Shown piece by piece: positions 34,253 through 43,332 of a stretch of DNA of 64,000 nucleotides. The stretch is from UMGS172 sp964424555 (GTDB lineage Bacteria; Bacillota; Clostridia; Oscillospirales; Acutalibacteraceae), in assembly GCA_964424555.1 (NCBI GenBank), contig CAYRIX010000004.1:8006-72005 (forward strand), read 5' to 3'. How positions within the stretch are numbered: the first letter of the stretch is position 1; each line of letters starts with the position of its first letter. The notes beneath the pieces are model-generated. The model worked only from the letters and a program-made list of their open reading frames with translations, was not told the DNA's origin and ran no database searches. The position numbers and the translations under genes were made by a program.

Positions 34253-35328
34253 TGATTTTTAAAAGGTTAGAGCTGTCAAATTTCAGAAATTTTGAAAATG
34301 AGGTTTTGGAATTTGACAGCGGAATGAATATTATATTCGGTCAGAATGCTCAAGGAAAGACAAATATTTTAGAAAGTCTTTGGCTTTTTACGGGGGCTAA
34401 AAGCTTTAGAGGCTCAAAGGACAGCGAGCTTATAAAATTTGATTCGCTGAAAGCTAAAATAAAGCTTGATTTTTTTGATGACGGCCGTGATCAGGAATGT
34501 ATTATAAACATTGAAAAGAGCCGAAGTGCTGTTTTAAACGGTGTTGAATATAGCTCTGCTTCGGGTATTGCGGGAAAAATATATGCCATAGTTTTTTCTC
34601 CTAATGATCTGAATATTGTAAAAGACGGTCCTTCTTTTCGCAGAAAATTTATGGATACCTGTTTGTGTCAGCTTTATCCAAAATATATCAGTACGTCACG
34701 TAGATATTTAAAGGCTTTAGATCAACGAAATTCTATTTTAAAAAATCTTAAATTTAATCCCAATATGGAGGAATTTATTGAGGATTTTGAAAAAGAATTG
34801 GCTTTGACGGGTAGCGAGATAATAGGTTACCGAAAAAGGTATATAGAAGCTATAAATAAATTTTTACCCGATATTTATAAAGGTCTGTCCGACGGTAAAG
34901 AGGATATTACAGCCGAATATGAGACTACGGCAGGGGAAAGTGAAGATGAATTTTTATCTGCTTTGTTAAAAAACAGATATGAGGATATGCAATCACTTTC
35001 AACCTCGGTAGGGCCTCATAGGGATGATCTTAATATAAAAATAAACGGTATTTCAGCAAGGTCCTTCGGTTCTCAGGGACAAAAACGTTCCGCAGCTTTA
35101 GCTTTAAAGCTCAGTGAATCGGCTGTTATAAATGAAATAACCGGAAAAATGCCTGTTGCATTACTCGATGATGTTATGAGCGAGCTTGATATTTCACGTC
35201 AAAACTATATTTTGAATCACATTAAAGGACGACAGGTTTTTCTCACCTGTTGTGACATTGCAAATACACAGGGTCTTTTAAGCGGAAAAATATTCAAAAT
35301 TGAAGACGGAAAAGTAATAGAAAGTTAA
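34252..35328 (+). CDS. recF: DNA replication and repair protein RecF
   Basis: This 358-residue ABC-like ATPase helps load RecA at single-strand gaps. It has Walker A FGQNAQGKTN, the SFGSQGQKRSAALALKLSE signature and a Walker B-like VALLDDVMSELD. It starts with a one-base overlap to rlbA and ends two bases before remB, forming the dnaN-rlbA-recF-remB operon. Confidence 0.97.
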   Translation: MIFKRLELSNFRNFENEVLEFDSGMNIIFGQNAQGKTNILESLWLFTGAKSFRGSKDSELIKFDSLKAKIKLDFFDDGRDQECIINIEKSRSAVLNGVEYSSASGIAGKIYAIVFSPNDLNIVKDGPSFRRKFMDTCLCQLYPKYISTSRRYLKALDQRNSILKNLKFNPNMEEFIEDFEKELALTGSEIIGYRKRYIEAINKFLPDIYKGLSDGKEDITAEYETTAGESEDEFLSALLKNRYEDMQSLSTSVGPHRDDLNIKINGISARSFGSQGQKRSAALALKLSESAVINEITGKMPVALLDDVMSELDISRQNYILNHIKGRQVFLTCCDIANTQGLLSGKIFKIEDGKVIES

Positions 35329-35330
35329 AT

Positions 35331-35609
35331 TTGGGAGTGAGCATTATTTATCTGCATCTCGGTCAGTATACGGTGGTAAAAACCGCCGACGTGATAGGAA
35401 TTTTTGATATGGACACCTCGACCGTGTCAAAGCCCACAAGAGATTTTTTAAAATTTGCCGAGAAAAAAGGCAGCGTTATTAATGTTTCGTTTGAATTACC
35501 TAAATCCTTTATTATTTGTAATGAAAACGGTAGGATAAGGGTTTACATTTCACAAATTTCACCGTCTACTCTTCAAAGACGGGCAATATCAAATAAATTT
35601 GTATTTTAA
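35331..35609 (+). CDS. remB: Extracellular matrix regulator RemB (YaaB/DUF370)
   Basis: The product (about 86-92 residues) matches the RemA/RemB family: YLHLGQYTVVKTADVIGIFD near the start and SPSTLQRRA near the end. RemA-type proteins are DNA-binding regulators of biofilm matrix genes in Bacillus. The start is uncertain. TTG at 35331 and GTG at 35337 have no ribosome binding site before them, while GGGAGTGA (35333-35340) is correctly placed for an ATT codon at 35343 or 35346, just before the family's usual first residues. Confidence 0.9.
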   Translation: MGVSIIYLHLGQYTVVKTADVIGIFDMDTSTVSKPTRDFLKFAEKKGSVINVSFELPKSFIICNENGRIRVYISQISPSTLQRRAISNKFVF

Positions 35610-35641
35610 ATTTTAAAATAATTCCGATAAAGGAGATAAAA

Positions 35642-37579
35642 ATGAGTAACGACATCAATATTCCTGTAACCGAAAATTATGATGAAAATTCGATACAGGT
35701 ACTCGAAGGACTTGAAGCAGTCAGAAAAAGACCCGGTATGTATATCGGTTCGACCGGTGAAAGAGGTCTGCATCATCTTGTTTATGAGATAGTTGATAAC
35801 TCTATCGACGAAGCTCTGGCAGGATATTGCGATAAGATCACGGTTGATCTGCTTGATGACGGTATAATAAACGTAACCGATAACGGTCGTGGTATTCCTG
35901 TTGGTATTAATCCTCAAAAGGGTATACCTACCGTAACGGTAGTATTTACAATTCTTCATGCAGGCGGTAAGTTCGGAGGAAGCGGTTACAAGGTCTCGGG
36001 TGGTCTGCACGGTGTCGGTGCTTCGGTTGTTAATGCATTATCTTCTTGGCTTGAGGTCGAGGTAAAGGACGGAAAGCATATCTACCGTCAGAGATATGAA
36101 AAGGGTAATATTGCAACCGACCTTGAAATTATAGGTGACACTACCGAAACAGGTACCTCGGTTACATTTAAGCCCGATCCTGATATTTTCACCGATACCA
36201 CAGAATATGATTATGATATTTTGTTGGCTCGTCTTCGTGAGCAGGCTTTCCTCAATGCAGGTATCAGAGTTGTTTTGACCGATAAGCGTACCGACCGAGA
36301 AGAGATCACTACCGACCTGCATTTTGAGGGCGGTATCAAATCATATGTTGAATTTTTGCTCGCCGGCGGTAAAAAGGAAAAACTTAATAATGACGTAATC
36401 TATCTTTCAACCACGAGTGGTGATTCCTCGGCTGAGGTTGCTTTCCTTTGGAGCACAGGCTATGATACCAAAATATTGTCATTTGCCAACACTATTCATA
36501 CGGTAGACGGCGGTACACATGAGCAGGCATTTAAAAACAGCTTGGCCCGTACCATCAATAAGTACGGACGTAATTTCAAGTTTTTAAAGGATGCCGACAA
36601 CAACCTTAAGAGTGAGGATATAAATGAAGGTCTTATCGCTGTTGTCAGTGTAAAATTGACAGATGCTCAGTTTGAAAGCCAGACTAAAGCAAAGCTCGGC
36701 AACACTTCAATGACTACCTTGGTCAATAACCTTGTTGCAACCAAGCTTAATGAGTATCTTGAGGATCATCCTCAAGAGGCCAAGATAATACTTGATAAGT
36801 CGATAGCATCGTCTAACGCTCGTGAGGCTGCTCAAAAAGCCCGTGACATGCAGCGTAGCAAGGCAAGTATCGGCAATAAGGTAAGAATGCCCGAAAAATT
36901 GACCGATTGTATTTCGGATGATGCTACAAAGACCGAAATATTTATTGTCGAGGGTGACTCGGCAGGCGGCTCGGCAGTTGACGGAAGAAACAGTACCTAT
37001 CAGGCTATCCTGCCCTTGTGGGGTAAGATGCTTAACGTTGAAAAAGCAAGGGTGGATAAGGTATACGGAAATGACAAGCTTACACCGGTCGTTGTAGCCT
37101 TGGGTACAGGTATTGCTGAAAACTTTAATATTGAAAAGCTCCGTTATGACAAAATTATCATCATGGCCGATGCCGACGTTGACGGAAGCCATATCAGAGT
37201 TTTGTTGTTGACCTTCTTCTTCAGATACATGCCAGAGCTTATCGAAACAGGACATATTTATTTGGCTCAGCCGCCTCTGTTTAAGGTTTCAAAAGGAAAG
37301 GTTCACCATTATGCTTTCTCTGATGAGGAAAGAGATACCTACATTGCAGAGCTTGGCGGTTCGGCCGATGTTCAGCGATACAAAGGTCTTGGTGAGATGG
37401 ACCCTGAGCAATTATGGGAGACCACAATGGATCCGTCTACCCGCACAATGCTGAAGGTCACTATGGAGGATGCCGCAAGGGCTGACGAGACCTTCTCGAT
37501 GCTTATGGGTGAGGATGTTGAGCCGAGAAAGATGTTTATCGAAGAAAATGCACAGTTTGTGCAGGATCTCGATATTTAA
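35642..37579 (+). CDS. gyrB: DNA gyrase subunit B
   Basis: This 645-residue type II topoisomerase subunit supplies the ATPase and metal-binding parts of gyrase. It has the GHKL ATPase motifs EIVDNSIDEALAG, DNGRGIPVGI and GGLHGVGASVVNAL, and the TOPRIM signature EGDSAGGSAVDGRN and DADVDGSHI. The ATG follows AAAGGAGATAAAA. A small membrane protein gene and gyrA follow. Confidence 0.99.
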   Translation: MSNDINIPVTENYDENSIQVLEGLEAVRKRPGMYIGSTGERGLHHLVYEIVDNSIDEALAGYCDKITVDLLDDGIINVTDNGRGIPVGINPQKGIPTVTVVFTILHAGGKFGGSGYKVSGGLHGVGASVVNALSSWLEVEVKDGKHIYRQRYEKGNIATDLEIIGDTTETGTSVTFKPDPDIFTDTTEYDYDILLARLREQAFLNAGIRVVLTDKRTDREEITTDLHFEGGIKSYVEFLLAGGKKEKLNNDVIYLSTTSGDSSAEVAFLWSTGYDTKILSFANTIHTVDGGTHEQAFKNSLARTINKYGRNFKFLKDADNNLKSEDINEGLIAVVSVKLTDAQFESQTKAKLGNTSMTTLVNNLVATKLNEYLEDHPQEAKIILDKSIASSNAREAAQKARDMQRSKASIGNKVRMPEKLTDCISDDATKTEIFIVEGDSAGGSAVDGRNSTYQAILPLWGKMLNVEKARVDKVYGNDKLTPVVVALGTGIAENFNIEKLRYDKIIIMADADVDGSHIRVLLLTFFFRYMPELIETGHIYLAQPPLFKVSKGKVHHYAFSDEERDTYIAELGGSADVQRYKGLGEMDPEQLWETTMDPSTRTMLKVTMEDAARADETFSMLMGEDVEPRKMFIEENAQFVQDLDI

Positions 37580-37588
37580 GGTGACGAG

Positions 37589-38101
37589 ATGGCAGAAAAA
37601 TATGTAGAATTAAAGTATTCTTTGTCGAAAGAACATGCTGAATCGGCATATGAGCTTTCCGGAGAAAAGAAAAAGAGATTTGAACGCAACCGCAATACCA
37701 CAATATGCTTTGTAATAATAATTCTTCTTTTCGGTTTTAATATTTATACCACCTTAACCAAGGAGGTCGAGCTGAATAAGAATTATTTACTCTACACCAG
37801 TATAGCAGCAATAGTAATAAGTCTTATTTTTATTGCTGTAACATGGCTTGGCGGAAGTTCGGTTATAAAAAATAACATTAGAGCTATATCCGACGGCACC
37901 GAATATAAAGTATTTATAAACGAAAACGGTATTTCCTACATCTTTGGTAACGAGGAAGAGCAGGTTTTATCCCGTGGTGATTTCTTTATAAAAAGCAATG
38001 AGGATATCTATTTATTGACCGCAGGTGAGAAAAAACTTATTATTCCAAAAGCATGCATTCCAAATGAGGATGCTGAGTTGGTCAGAAAATATCTTCTGTA
38101 A
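37589..38101 (+). CDS. YcxB-like membrane protein
   Basis: This 170-residue protein has a short cytosolic N-terminus, two membrane helices (about residues 37-52 and 66-88) and a C-terminal PH-like domain similar to the YcxB family (GTEYKVFINENGISYI, then LTAGEKKLIIPKACI). Its function is unknown. It lies between gyrB and gyrA with gaps of 9 and 29 bases, so it must be co-transcribed with gyrase. Confidence 0.78.
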   Translation: MAEKYVELKYSLSKEHAESAYELSGEKKKRFERNRNTTICFVIIILLFGFNIYTTLTKEVELNKNYLLYTSIAAIVISLIFIAVTWLGGSSVIKNNIRAISDGTEYKVFINENGISYIFGNEEEQVLSRGDFFIKSNEDIYLLTAGEKKLIIPKACIPNEDAELVRKYLL

Positions 38102-38130
38102 GAAACTTGAAAGGATAAGGAAAGTAAAAA

Positions 38131-40725
38131 ATGAGTGAAGAAAAAAAGGCTTCCGATCAGGCGTTTTTGGATGATTCGGAACAAACTATACTTCCCGTTG
38201 AAATTACCGACGAGGTAAGAACCAGCTTTTTGCAGTATTCGGTATCGGTTCTTGTAAGCCGTGCTTTGCCTGATGTTCGTGACGGCTTTAAGCCTGTTCA
38301 TCGCCGTATACTCTACACAATGTACGAAAATAACCTTACCCCCGACAAGGCATACCGTAAGTGTGCCGACACGGTCGGTACGGTGCTTGGACGTTACCAT
38401 CCTCATGGTGACGCATCTGTTTACGATGCAATGGTACGTATGGCTCAGGATTTCTCAATGAGATATCCAATGGTTGACGGTCACGGTAACTTCGGTTCTA
38501 TTGACGGATATCCTGCTGCTGCATACCGATATACCGAGTCACGTATGAGCAAGATTTCCACCCATATGCTCGACGATATCGACAAGGATACCGTTGAGTT
38601 TATGCCGAACTATGATGACCGTCTGAAAGAGCCCACCGTTCTGCCTGCCCGTTTTCCAAACTTGCTTGTAAACGGCTCAATGGGTATCGCTGTCGGTATG
38701 GCAACCAATATTCCGCCGCATAACCTCGGTGAGGTCATCGACGCAATGTGTCTGCTTATTGACAAGCCTGAGGCGGGTCTTGACGAAATTTGTCAGTTTA
38801 TAAAAGGACCTGACTTCCCGACGGGCGCTCAGATTATGGGCCGTTCGGGTATTCGTGCCGCTTATGCCACCGGTCGTGGAAAGATCGTTATGCGTAGTAA
38901 GACCGAGATTGAGGAAACAAGAAACGGTAAGTTCCGTATTGTTGTTACCGAAATTCCTTACGGTGTCAATAAAAAGCAGTTAGTTAAATCTATCTATGAC
39001 CTTGCCGCAGAAAAGAGGGTAGAGGGTATCGACGATGTCGTCGACCACTCCTCCAAGCGTGACGGCGGTATTAGAATCGTTATCGACCTCAAAAAGGATG
39101 CTAATCCTCAGGTTGTTCTCAACCATCTCTATTCAATGACCCAGTTGCAGACCTCTTTCGGTGCAATTTTGTTAGCTCTCGTCGACGGTCAGCCTAAGGT
39201 TTTAACCTTAAAAGAGATGCTCGAGAAGTATATCGACTTCCAGTGTGAGATAATCGAACGCCGTACAAGATATGATATGAGGAAGGCTCAGGAAAGAGCC
39301 CATATCTTGGAGGGCTTAAAGATAGCTCTCGACTTTATTGACGAAGTTATCAACATTATCCGTAACTCCAAAACCATCCCTGAATCGAAGGAGCGCTTGT
39401 CCGAACGCTTTGGTCTTGACGATATTCAGACCACCGCTATCGTACAGATGCAGTTGGGTAAATTGGCAGGTATGGAAAAGCAGAAGATAGAGGAAGAGTT
39501 GGCCGAAAAGCTGGCCTTCATCAAGGAATGCATGGAAATTTTGGCTGACCACACCAAGGTTCTTGATATTGTCAAGACCGAGGCTTTAAATCTTCGTGAT
39601 AAATATGCCGATGACCGCCGTACCGAGATAAATTCCGTTTCGGGCGAGGTCGATATCGAAGACCTTATTCCTAATGAGGAATGTATCTTAACCAAAACGG
39701 TAGAAGGTTACATTAAGCGTTTGCCGTCCGATACCTATTCAACACAGCACCGTGGCGGCAAGGGTATCACCGGTATGACCACCCGTGAGGGCGATATCGT
39801 TGAAAATATGTTTACCTGTTCTTCGCATGACTATGTGCTGATGTTCTCAAATTTAGGACGTTTGTATCGCATCAAGGCGTATGAGATTCCTGAGGGCAGT
39901 AGAACATCAAAGGGTCTTAACATTGTTAATATCCTGCCGCTCATGCCTGACGAAAAGATTATAAACATTCTTCCGCTTGACAATAAGATCGACCTTGATA
40001 ATCCGTTCTTTGTATGTATGATAACCAAGAAGGGTACCATTAAACGTACTTCTATCGAGGCATTCAAGAACGTCCGTAAAACAGGTATTATCGCCATCAA
40101 CATTGATGAGGATGACGAGTTAGCCTATGTTTGCAGAACTAAGGGAGACCAAGAGCTTATGGTCGCCACAAGGAAGGGCTACTCCGTCCGCTTTAATGAA
40201 AATGACGCACGTGAGATGGGACGTACCGCCCGAGGAGTTCGTGCTATTCGTCTCCGTGAGGGTGACGAGGTCGTCGGAATGCTGGTAGTAGGTGAGGGTA
40301 AAGAGATACTTACCGTTACCGAGACAGGCTACGGTCGAATTTCAAGCTTCGACGATTACCGTGTGCAAAGCCGTGGTGGTAAGGGTATTACCAACTACCG
40401 TGTTGCTAAATATGGTGATGTTGCCGCCATTATCGCAGTCGATAATGAGGACGATATTATTATGATAACCTCAACAGGTATCATAATCCGTGTTCCGGTA
40501 GAGGAAATCAGCCGATTCAGCCGTCCTGCAAAGGGTGTCCGAGTAATGCGTGTCAAAACCGAGCAGGGTGAGAAAATACTGTCTATTGCTACTGCTACCC
40601 ACGATAACGATGAGGTAACCGACCACCCCGAAGCCGCCGATGCGGACGCAGGAGATACAGACGCTGCCGATGAGCCCGACACCGACGACGGTGAGAGTTC
40701 TGAGACAACAAGCTCTGATGAATAA
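38131..40725 (+). CDS. gyrA: DNA gyrase subunit A
   Basis: This 864-residue subunit breaks and rejoins DNA. Near the N-terminus it has the quinolone-determining region HPHGDASVYDAMVRMAQDF and the catalytic tyrosine in AYRYTESRM. The C-terminal beta-pinwheel contains the GyrA box QHRGGKGI, and the protein ends in an acidic Asp/Glu-rich tail of about 35 residues. The ATG follows AAAGGATAAGGA. Position 83 (E. coli numbering) reads Ser-Val, the wild-type quinolone-sensitive serine. Confidence 0.98.
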   Translation: MSEEKKASDQAFLDDSEQTILPVEITDEVRTSFLQYSVSVLVSRALPDVRDGFKPVHRRILYTMYENNLTPDKAYRKCADTVGTVLGRYHPHGDASVYDAMVRMAQDFSMRYPMVDGHGNFGSIDGYPAAAYRYTESRMSKISTHMLDDIDKDTVEFMPNYDDRLKEPTVLPARFPNLLVNGSMGIAVGMATNIPPHNLGEVIDAMCLLIDKPEAGLDEICQFIKGPDFPTGAQIMGRSGIRAAYATGRGKIVMRSKTEIEETRNGKFRIVVTEIPYGVNKKQLVKSIYDLAAEKRVEGIDDVVDHSSKRDGGIRIVIDLKKDANPQVVLNHLYSMTQLQTSFGAILLALVDGQPKVLTLKEMLEKYIDFQCEIIERRTRYDMRKAQERAHILEGLKIALDFIDEVINIIRNSKTIPESKERLSERFGLDDIQTTAIVQMQLGKLAGMEKQKIEEELAEKLAFIKECMEILADHTKVLDIVKTEALNLRDKYADDRRTEINSVSGEVDIEDLIPNEECILTKTVEGYIKRLPSDTYSTQHRGGKGITGMTTREGDIVENMFTCSSHDYVLMFSNLGRLYRIKAYEIPEGSRTSKGLNIVNILPLMPDEKIINILPLDNKIDLDNPFFVCMITKKGTIKRTSIEAFKNVRKTGIIAINIDEDDELAYVCRTKGDQELMVATRKGYSVRFNENDAREMGRTARGVRAIRLREGDEVVGMLVVGEGKEILTVTETGYGRISSFDDYRVQSRGGKGITNYRVAKYGDVAAIIAVDNEDDIIMITSTGIIIRVPVEEISRFSRPAKGVRVMRVKTEQGEKILSIATATHDNDEVTDHPEAADADAGDTDAADEPDTDDGESSETTSSDE

Positions 40726-40735
40726 TGTTTAAAAT

Positions 40736-40770
40736 AAGCATCCCACCTTTAGGCACAAGGTGGGATGCTT
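40736..40770. terminator. Hairpin between gyrA and the MBL gene
   Basis: A perfect 14-bp stem (40736-40749 with 40757-40770) lies just after gyrA. It lacks a T-tract and its 3' arm abuts the ribosome binding site of the next gene, so it may be an RNA stability element or weak terminator. Confidence 0.55.
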
Positions 40771-40785
40771 AAGGAAAGAAACAAA

Positions 40786-41463
40786 ATGAAGATTTTATTC
40801 TTAGGCACTGGGGCGGCCGATTGGAGCCCAAAAAAGCCCGAATCGGGTGAGCACCGTTGGTTGTCGTCAGCGCTTATCAATGATGAACTGCTTATTGATG
40901 CGGGCCCATGTGTACCCGACGCCATTGAAAAATACAATGTAGACGTTAAGAAAATCAAATATGTTATTATCACACACCGCCATGGCGACCATTTTAATGA
41001 GGATACATTAAAAATGCTGCAGGAGTCGGGTGCTGATCTTGTCGAATTTTCGGCGGGTGACGAAAAACAGGTCGGACCATATTTTATTAAGGCGCTTGAG
41101 GCCAATCATCCCACCTGCATTCCTACCGTGCATTACATAATCGACGACGGTGAAAAAAGGGTTTTCTATGGTTTGGACGGCGCATGGCTGTTATATTCTG
41201 AGGTTGAGGCCATCAAGGAAAAGCATATCGAGCTTGCCGTTTTGGATGCCACTATCGGCAACAAAAAGGGTGATTACCGCATTTTCGAGCACAACAATCT
41301 CCAAATGGTGGTCGAAATGAAAGAAACTCTGTCTAAATATGTCGATAAGTTTGTCATAAGCCACATGGCACGCACTCTGCACGACAGCCAAGAGGTGCTT
41401 GCCGCACAAATGAACGGTGAGGGTATCATAACAGCCTTTGACGGGATGGTGCTTGAAGTATAA
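40786..41463 (+). CDS. Metallo-beta-lactamase-fold hydrolase
   Basis: This 225-residue protein has the MBL metal motif THRHGDHF, an early LGTGAADW motif and a late VISHMARTLHD, resembling PhnP/YycJ-type hydrolases. It probably cleaves a phosphodiester or related bond, but the substrate is unknown. The ATG at 40786 follows AAGGAAAG; the earlier ATG at 40765 lies inside the hairpin stem. Confidence 0.88.
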   Translation: MKILFLGTGAADWSPKKPESGEHRWLSSALINDELLIDAGPCVPDAIEKYNVDVKKIKYVIITHRHGDHFNEDTLKMLQESGADLVEFSAGDEKQVGPYFIKALEANHPTCIPTVHYIIDDGEKRVFYGLDGAWLLYSEVEAIKEKHIELAVLDATIGNKKGDYRIFEHNNLQMVVEMKETLSKYVDKFVISHMARTLHDSQEVLAAQMNGEGIITAFDGMVLEV

Positions 41464-41473
41464 TAATTAAAAA

Positions 41474-41511
41474 ATAAAAAAGATTCTTAGCTTTTGCTAA
41501 GAATCTTTTTT
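41474..41511. terminator. Bidirectional terminator between MBL and SLOG genes
   Basis: An 11-bp stem (41481-41491 with 41496-41506) with a TTTT loop is flanked by A and T tracts, serving two convergent genes. Confidence 0.92.
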
Positions 41512-41522
41512 ATGACTTTTCC

Positions 41523-42089
41523 TCATTCCTCAGGGAGATAAAGCTGTGCAACACACCTGAAACGTGACACAATATCTTCAACAGGATCGGTTTCAAAAAC
41601 ATTGATTATATCACGTGAATGCTTAACAGCATATTTAATGGTATTGTCGGTTCCGCCTTGTTTACCGTCGAAAAATGTCACAACATATCGGCTTCGGTCG
41701 ACCATGTAGCGATTGCGATGGTCAAATACCCAACGGGCATACCCTTCGCTCAGAGTGACGACCTCATCACACTCAGATAATAGGTCACGGTAACGTTTCT
41801 GCCACGTTGTGCTCCAACCGTTTTCCTGTCCCCTAAACGGTACAGCCGCAATCAGCTTAATATCGGGATTAAGCTTTTTGACTAAAGCAACATGTTCGCC
41901 TGCTACAATGTCAAAGCCTTGTGCCATTCCGCAGTAAAATACAGTGCAGCCTTTTTCTATAACTTCGGCAATGGCGGTCATAAGCCGACCGTAAAAGCGA
42001 CGGTACTCAGGACAGCTTTCCTCAAAAGGAAAATCAAATTTTTCGGGCCTGTAGCCCGTAAAACAACATGAATTTTCAATATTTATCAT
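41523..42089 (-). CDS. SLOG-family protein (DUF1273/YpsA-like)
   Basis: This 188-residue protein has a Rossmann-like SLOG fold: SCCFTGYRPEKF near the start, GCTVFYCGMAQGFDIVAGEH and ARWVFDHRNRYMVDRSRYVV. SLOG proteins bind nucleotide or ADP-ribose-type ligands; YpsA relatives influence cell division or stress in Bacillales, but the function here is unknown. The start at 42089 follows GGTGTTGTAT; the GTG at 42098 is less likely. Confidence 0.88.
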   Translation of the reverse strand: MINIENSCCFTGYRPEKFDFPFEESCPEYRRFYGRLMTAIAEVIEKGCTVFYCGMAQGFDIVAGEHVALVKKLNPDIKLIAAVPFRGQENGWSTTWQKRYRDLLSECDEVVTLSEGYARWVFDHRNRYMVDRSRYVVTFFDGKQGGTDNTIKYAVKHSRDIINVFETDPVEDIVSRFRCVAQLYLPEE

Positions 42090-42154
42090 ATACAACACCG
42101 ATTAAGAAAAGTAAGATTATTTCAAAAAAAAATAAAATTTAATTAAACTGATGC

Positions 42155-42183
42155 TTGAAAAACTTAAAGAATAAGAGTATAAT
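42155..42183 (+). promoter_or_regulatory. Promoter of the Lrp-family gene
   Basis: TTGAAA at 42155-42160 and TATAAT at 42178-42183 have a 17-base spacer. The leader is about 77 bases long with no clear structure. Confidence 0.7.
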
Positions 42184-42266
42184 TATTAAATAAATAAGGC
42201 AGTACGAATTGAACATGTTTATTATAGCATAAAGTTTTTAATATTACAATATTAAGAGGGGATAAT

Positions 42267-42743
42267 ATGGATAAAATCGATTACCGTTTGATAACTCTAT
42301 TGCAGGAAAATGCAAGAATGCCGTTAAAACAGCTTGCCGAAAAGGTGTTTTTGTCGTCGCCTGCCACCGCCGCCCGACTCGAGCGGCTTGAAAAAAGCGG
42401 AATAATCAGCGGATACAGCGTTAAGGTCGACCACAAGCTTTTGGGCTACCCGATAACTGCGTTTATTAATCTCGAGGTTCAGCCTCAGCAAAAGGCGGTC
42501 TTTTATCCTTTTATAAAGGAGCATCCAAACGTGTTGGAATGTAGCTGTGTAACGGGTCATTATTCCATGCTTATAAAGGTAGCCTTTGAAAGCACCGAGG
42601 CGTTGGATATATTCATCGGTCAGCTTCAGACCTTTGGCAGTACCCAGACTCAGATCGTTTTTTCAACCGCAAAGGTTGAAACAGGAGTTGATCTTGAGAA
42701 TATCATCAACGGTAAATATCCGGAGGTTCCTGAGATAGAATGA
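42267..42743 (+). CDS. Lrp/AsnC family transcriptional regulator
   Basis: This 158-residue regulator has an N-terminal helix-turn-helix (DYRLITLLQENARMPLKQLA and FLSSPATAARLERLEKSGII) and a C-terminal RAM ligand-binding domain with CSCVTGHYSMLIKVAF. Lrp-type proteins sense amino acids. The ATG follows AGAGGGGATAAT. It overlaps the MGMT-like gene by four bases (ATGA), so both are co-expressed. Confidence 0.93.
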   Translation: MDKIDYRLITLLQENARMPLKQLAEKVFLSSPATAARLERLEKSGIISGYSVKVDHKLLGYPITAFINLEVQPQQKAVFYPFIKEHPNVLECSCVTGHYSMLIKVAFESTEALDIFIGQLQTFGSTQTQIVFSTAKVETGVDLENIINGKYPEVPEIE

Positions 42744-43078
42744 ATCAACGCTTGAGCGTTTTTGACCGAATCTATGAAGTAGTTAAGAGGATACCAAGAG
42801 GCAAGGTTGCCACGTACGGTCAGGTGGCTATGGTTGCAGGAAACCCAAGGTGGGCGAGGGTGGTTGGCTATGCGCTTCATTGCAACCCAGACCCCGAAAG
42901 CATACCGTGCTATCGGGTCGTCACCAAGGACGGCAGGGTATCGCCTGCGTTTGCTTTCGGAGGGCAAAATATCCAGATCGAAATGCTCAAAAACGACGGA
43001 ATAGTTTTTGTTGACGAAACCCACGTTGATATGCAAAAGTTTTGTGTTGAGACAGGTGTGCTTCAATTTCCTGAATAA
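42740..43078 (+). CDS. MGMT-like DNA alkyl-damage protein with PCYR active site
   Basis: This 112-residue protein has only the C-terminal, DNA-binding half of O6-alkylguanine-DNA alkyltransferases (VVKRIPRGKVATYGQVAMVA). The acceptor Cys57 is present, but the usual PCHR motif reads PCYR, with Tyr58 in place of the histidine that activates the cysteine. Full MGMTs keep the His; alkyltransferase-like proteins replace the Cys with Trp. Activity is therefore uncertain; it may be a damage sensor. It shares a transcript with the Lrp gene. Confidence 0.88.
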   Translation: MNQRLSVFDRIYEVVKRIPRGKVATYGQVAMVAGNPRWARVVGYALHCNPDPESIPCYRVVTKDGRVSPAFAFGGQNIQIEMLKNDGIVFVDETHVDMQKFCVETGVLQFPE

Positions 43079-43089
43079 AGATTAATCAT

Positions 43090-43122
43090 AGCGTCCCCCA
43101 ACAACTCAGTTGGTGGGGCGCT
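43090..43122 (+). terminator. Hairpin after the MGMT-like gene
   Basis: An imperfect stem of about 14 bp (43090-43103 with 43109-43122) lies 11 bases after the stop codon. No T-tract follows, so termination is uncertain. Confidence 0.5.
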
Positions 43123-43275
43123 ATTGTAATATTATCTGTTCTTAATCGGTTATATTTTCAAATGTGTTTAAGGCCGTTGTAGGGCAGTTTCTCACCGAAT
43201 ATATTCAAAAAATGTACCGGGCCTCATTTGACAATACCGATATAACGGATTAAATCGACCAATTTTTGATATTTG

Positions 43276-43304
43276 TTGAAAACATTATTTTAGTGTGGTA
43301 TACT
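43276..43304 (+). promoter_or_regulatory. Promoter of the GH106-like gene
   Basis: TTGAAA at 43276-43281 and TATACT at 43299-43304 have a 17-base spacer, 28 bases before the start codon. Confidence 0.7.
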
Positions 43305-43332
43305 GAGACCGTGATACAAAGGAGGTTTGTTT

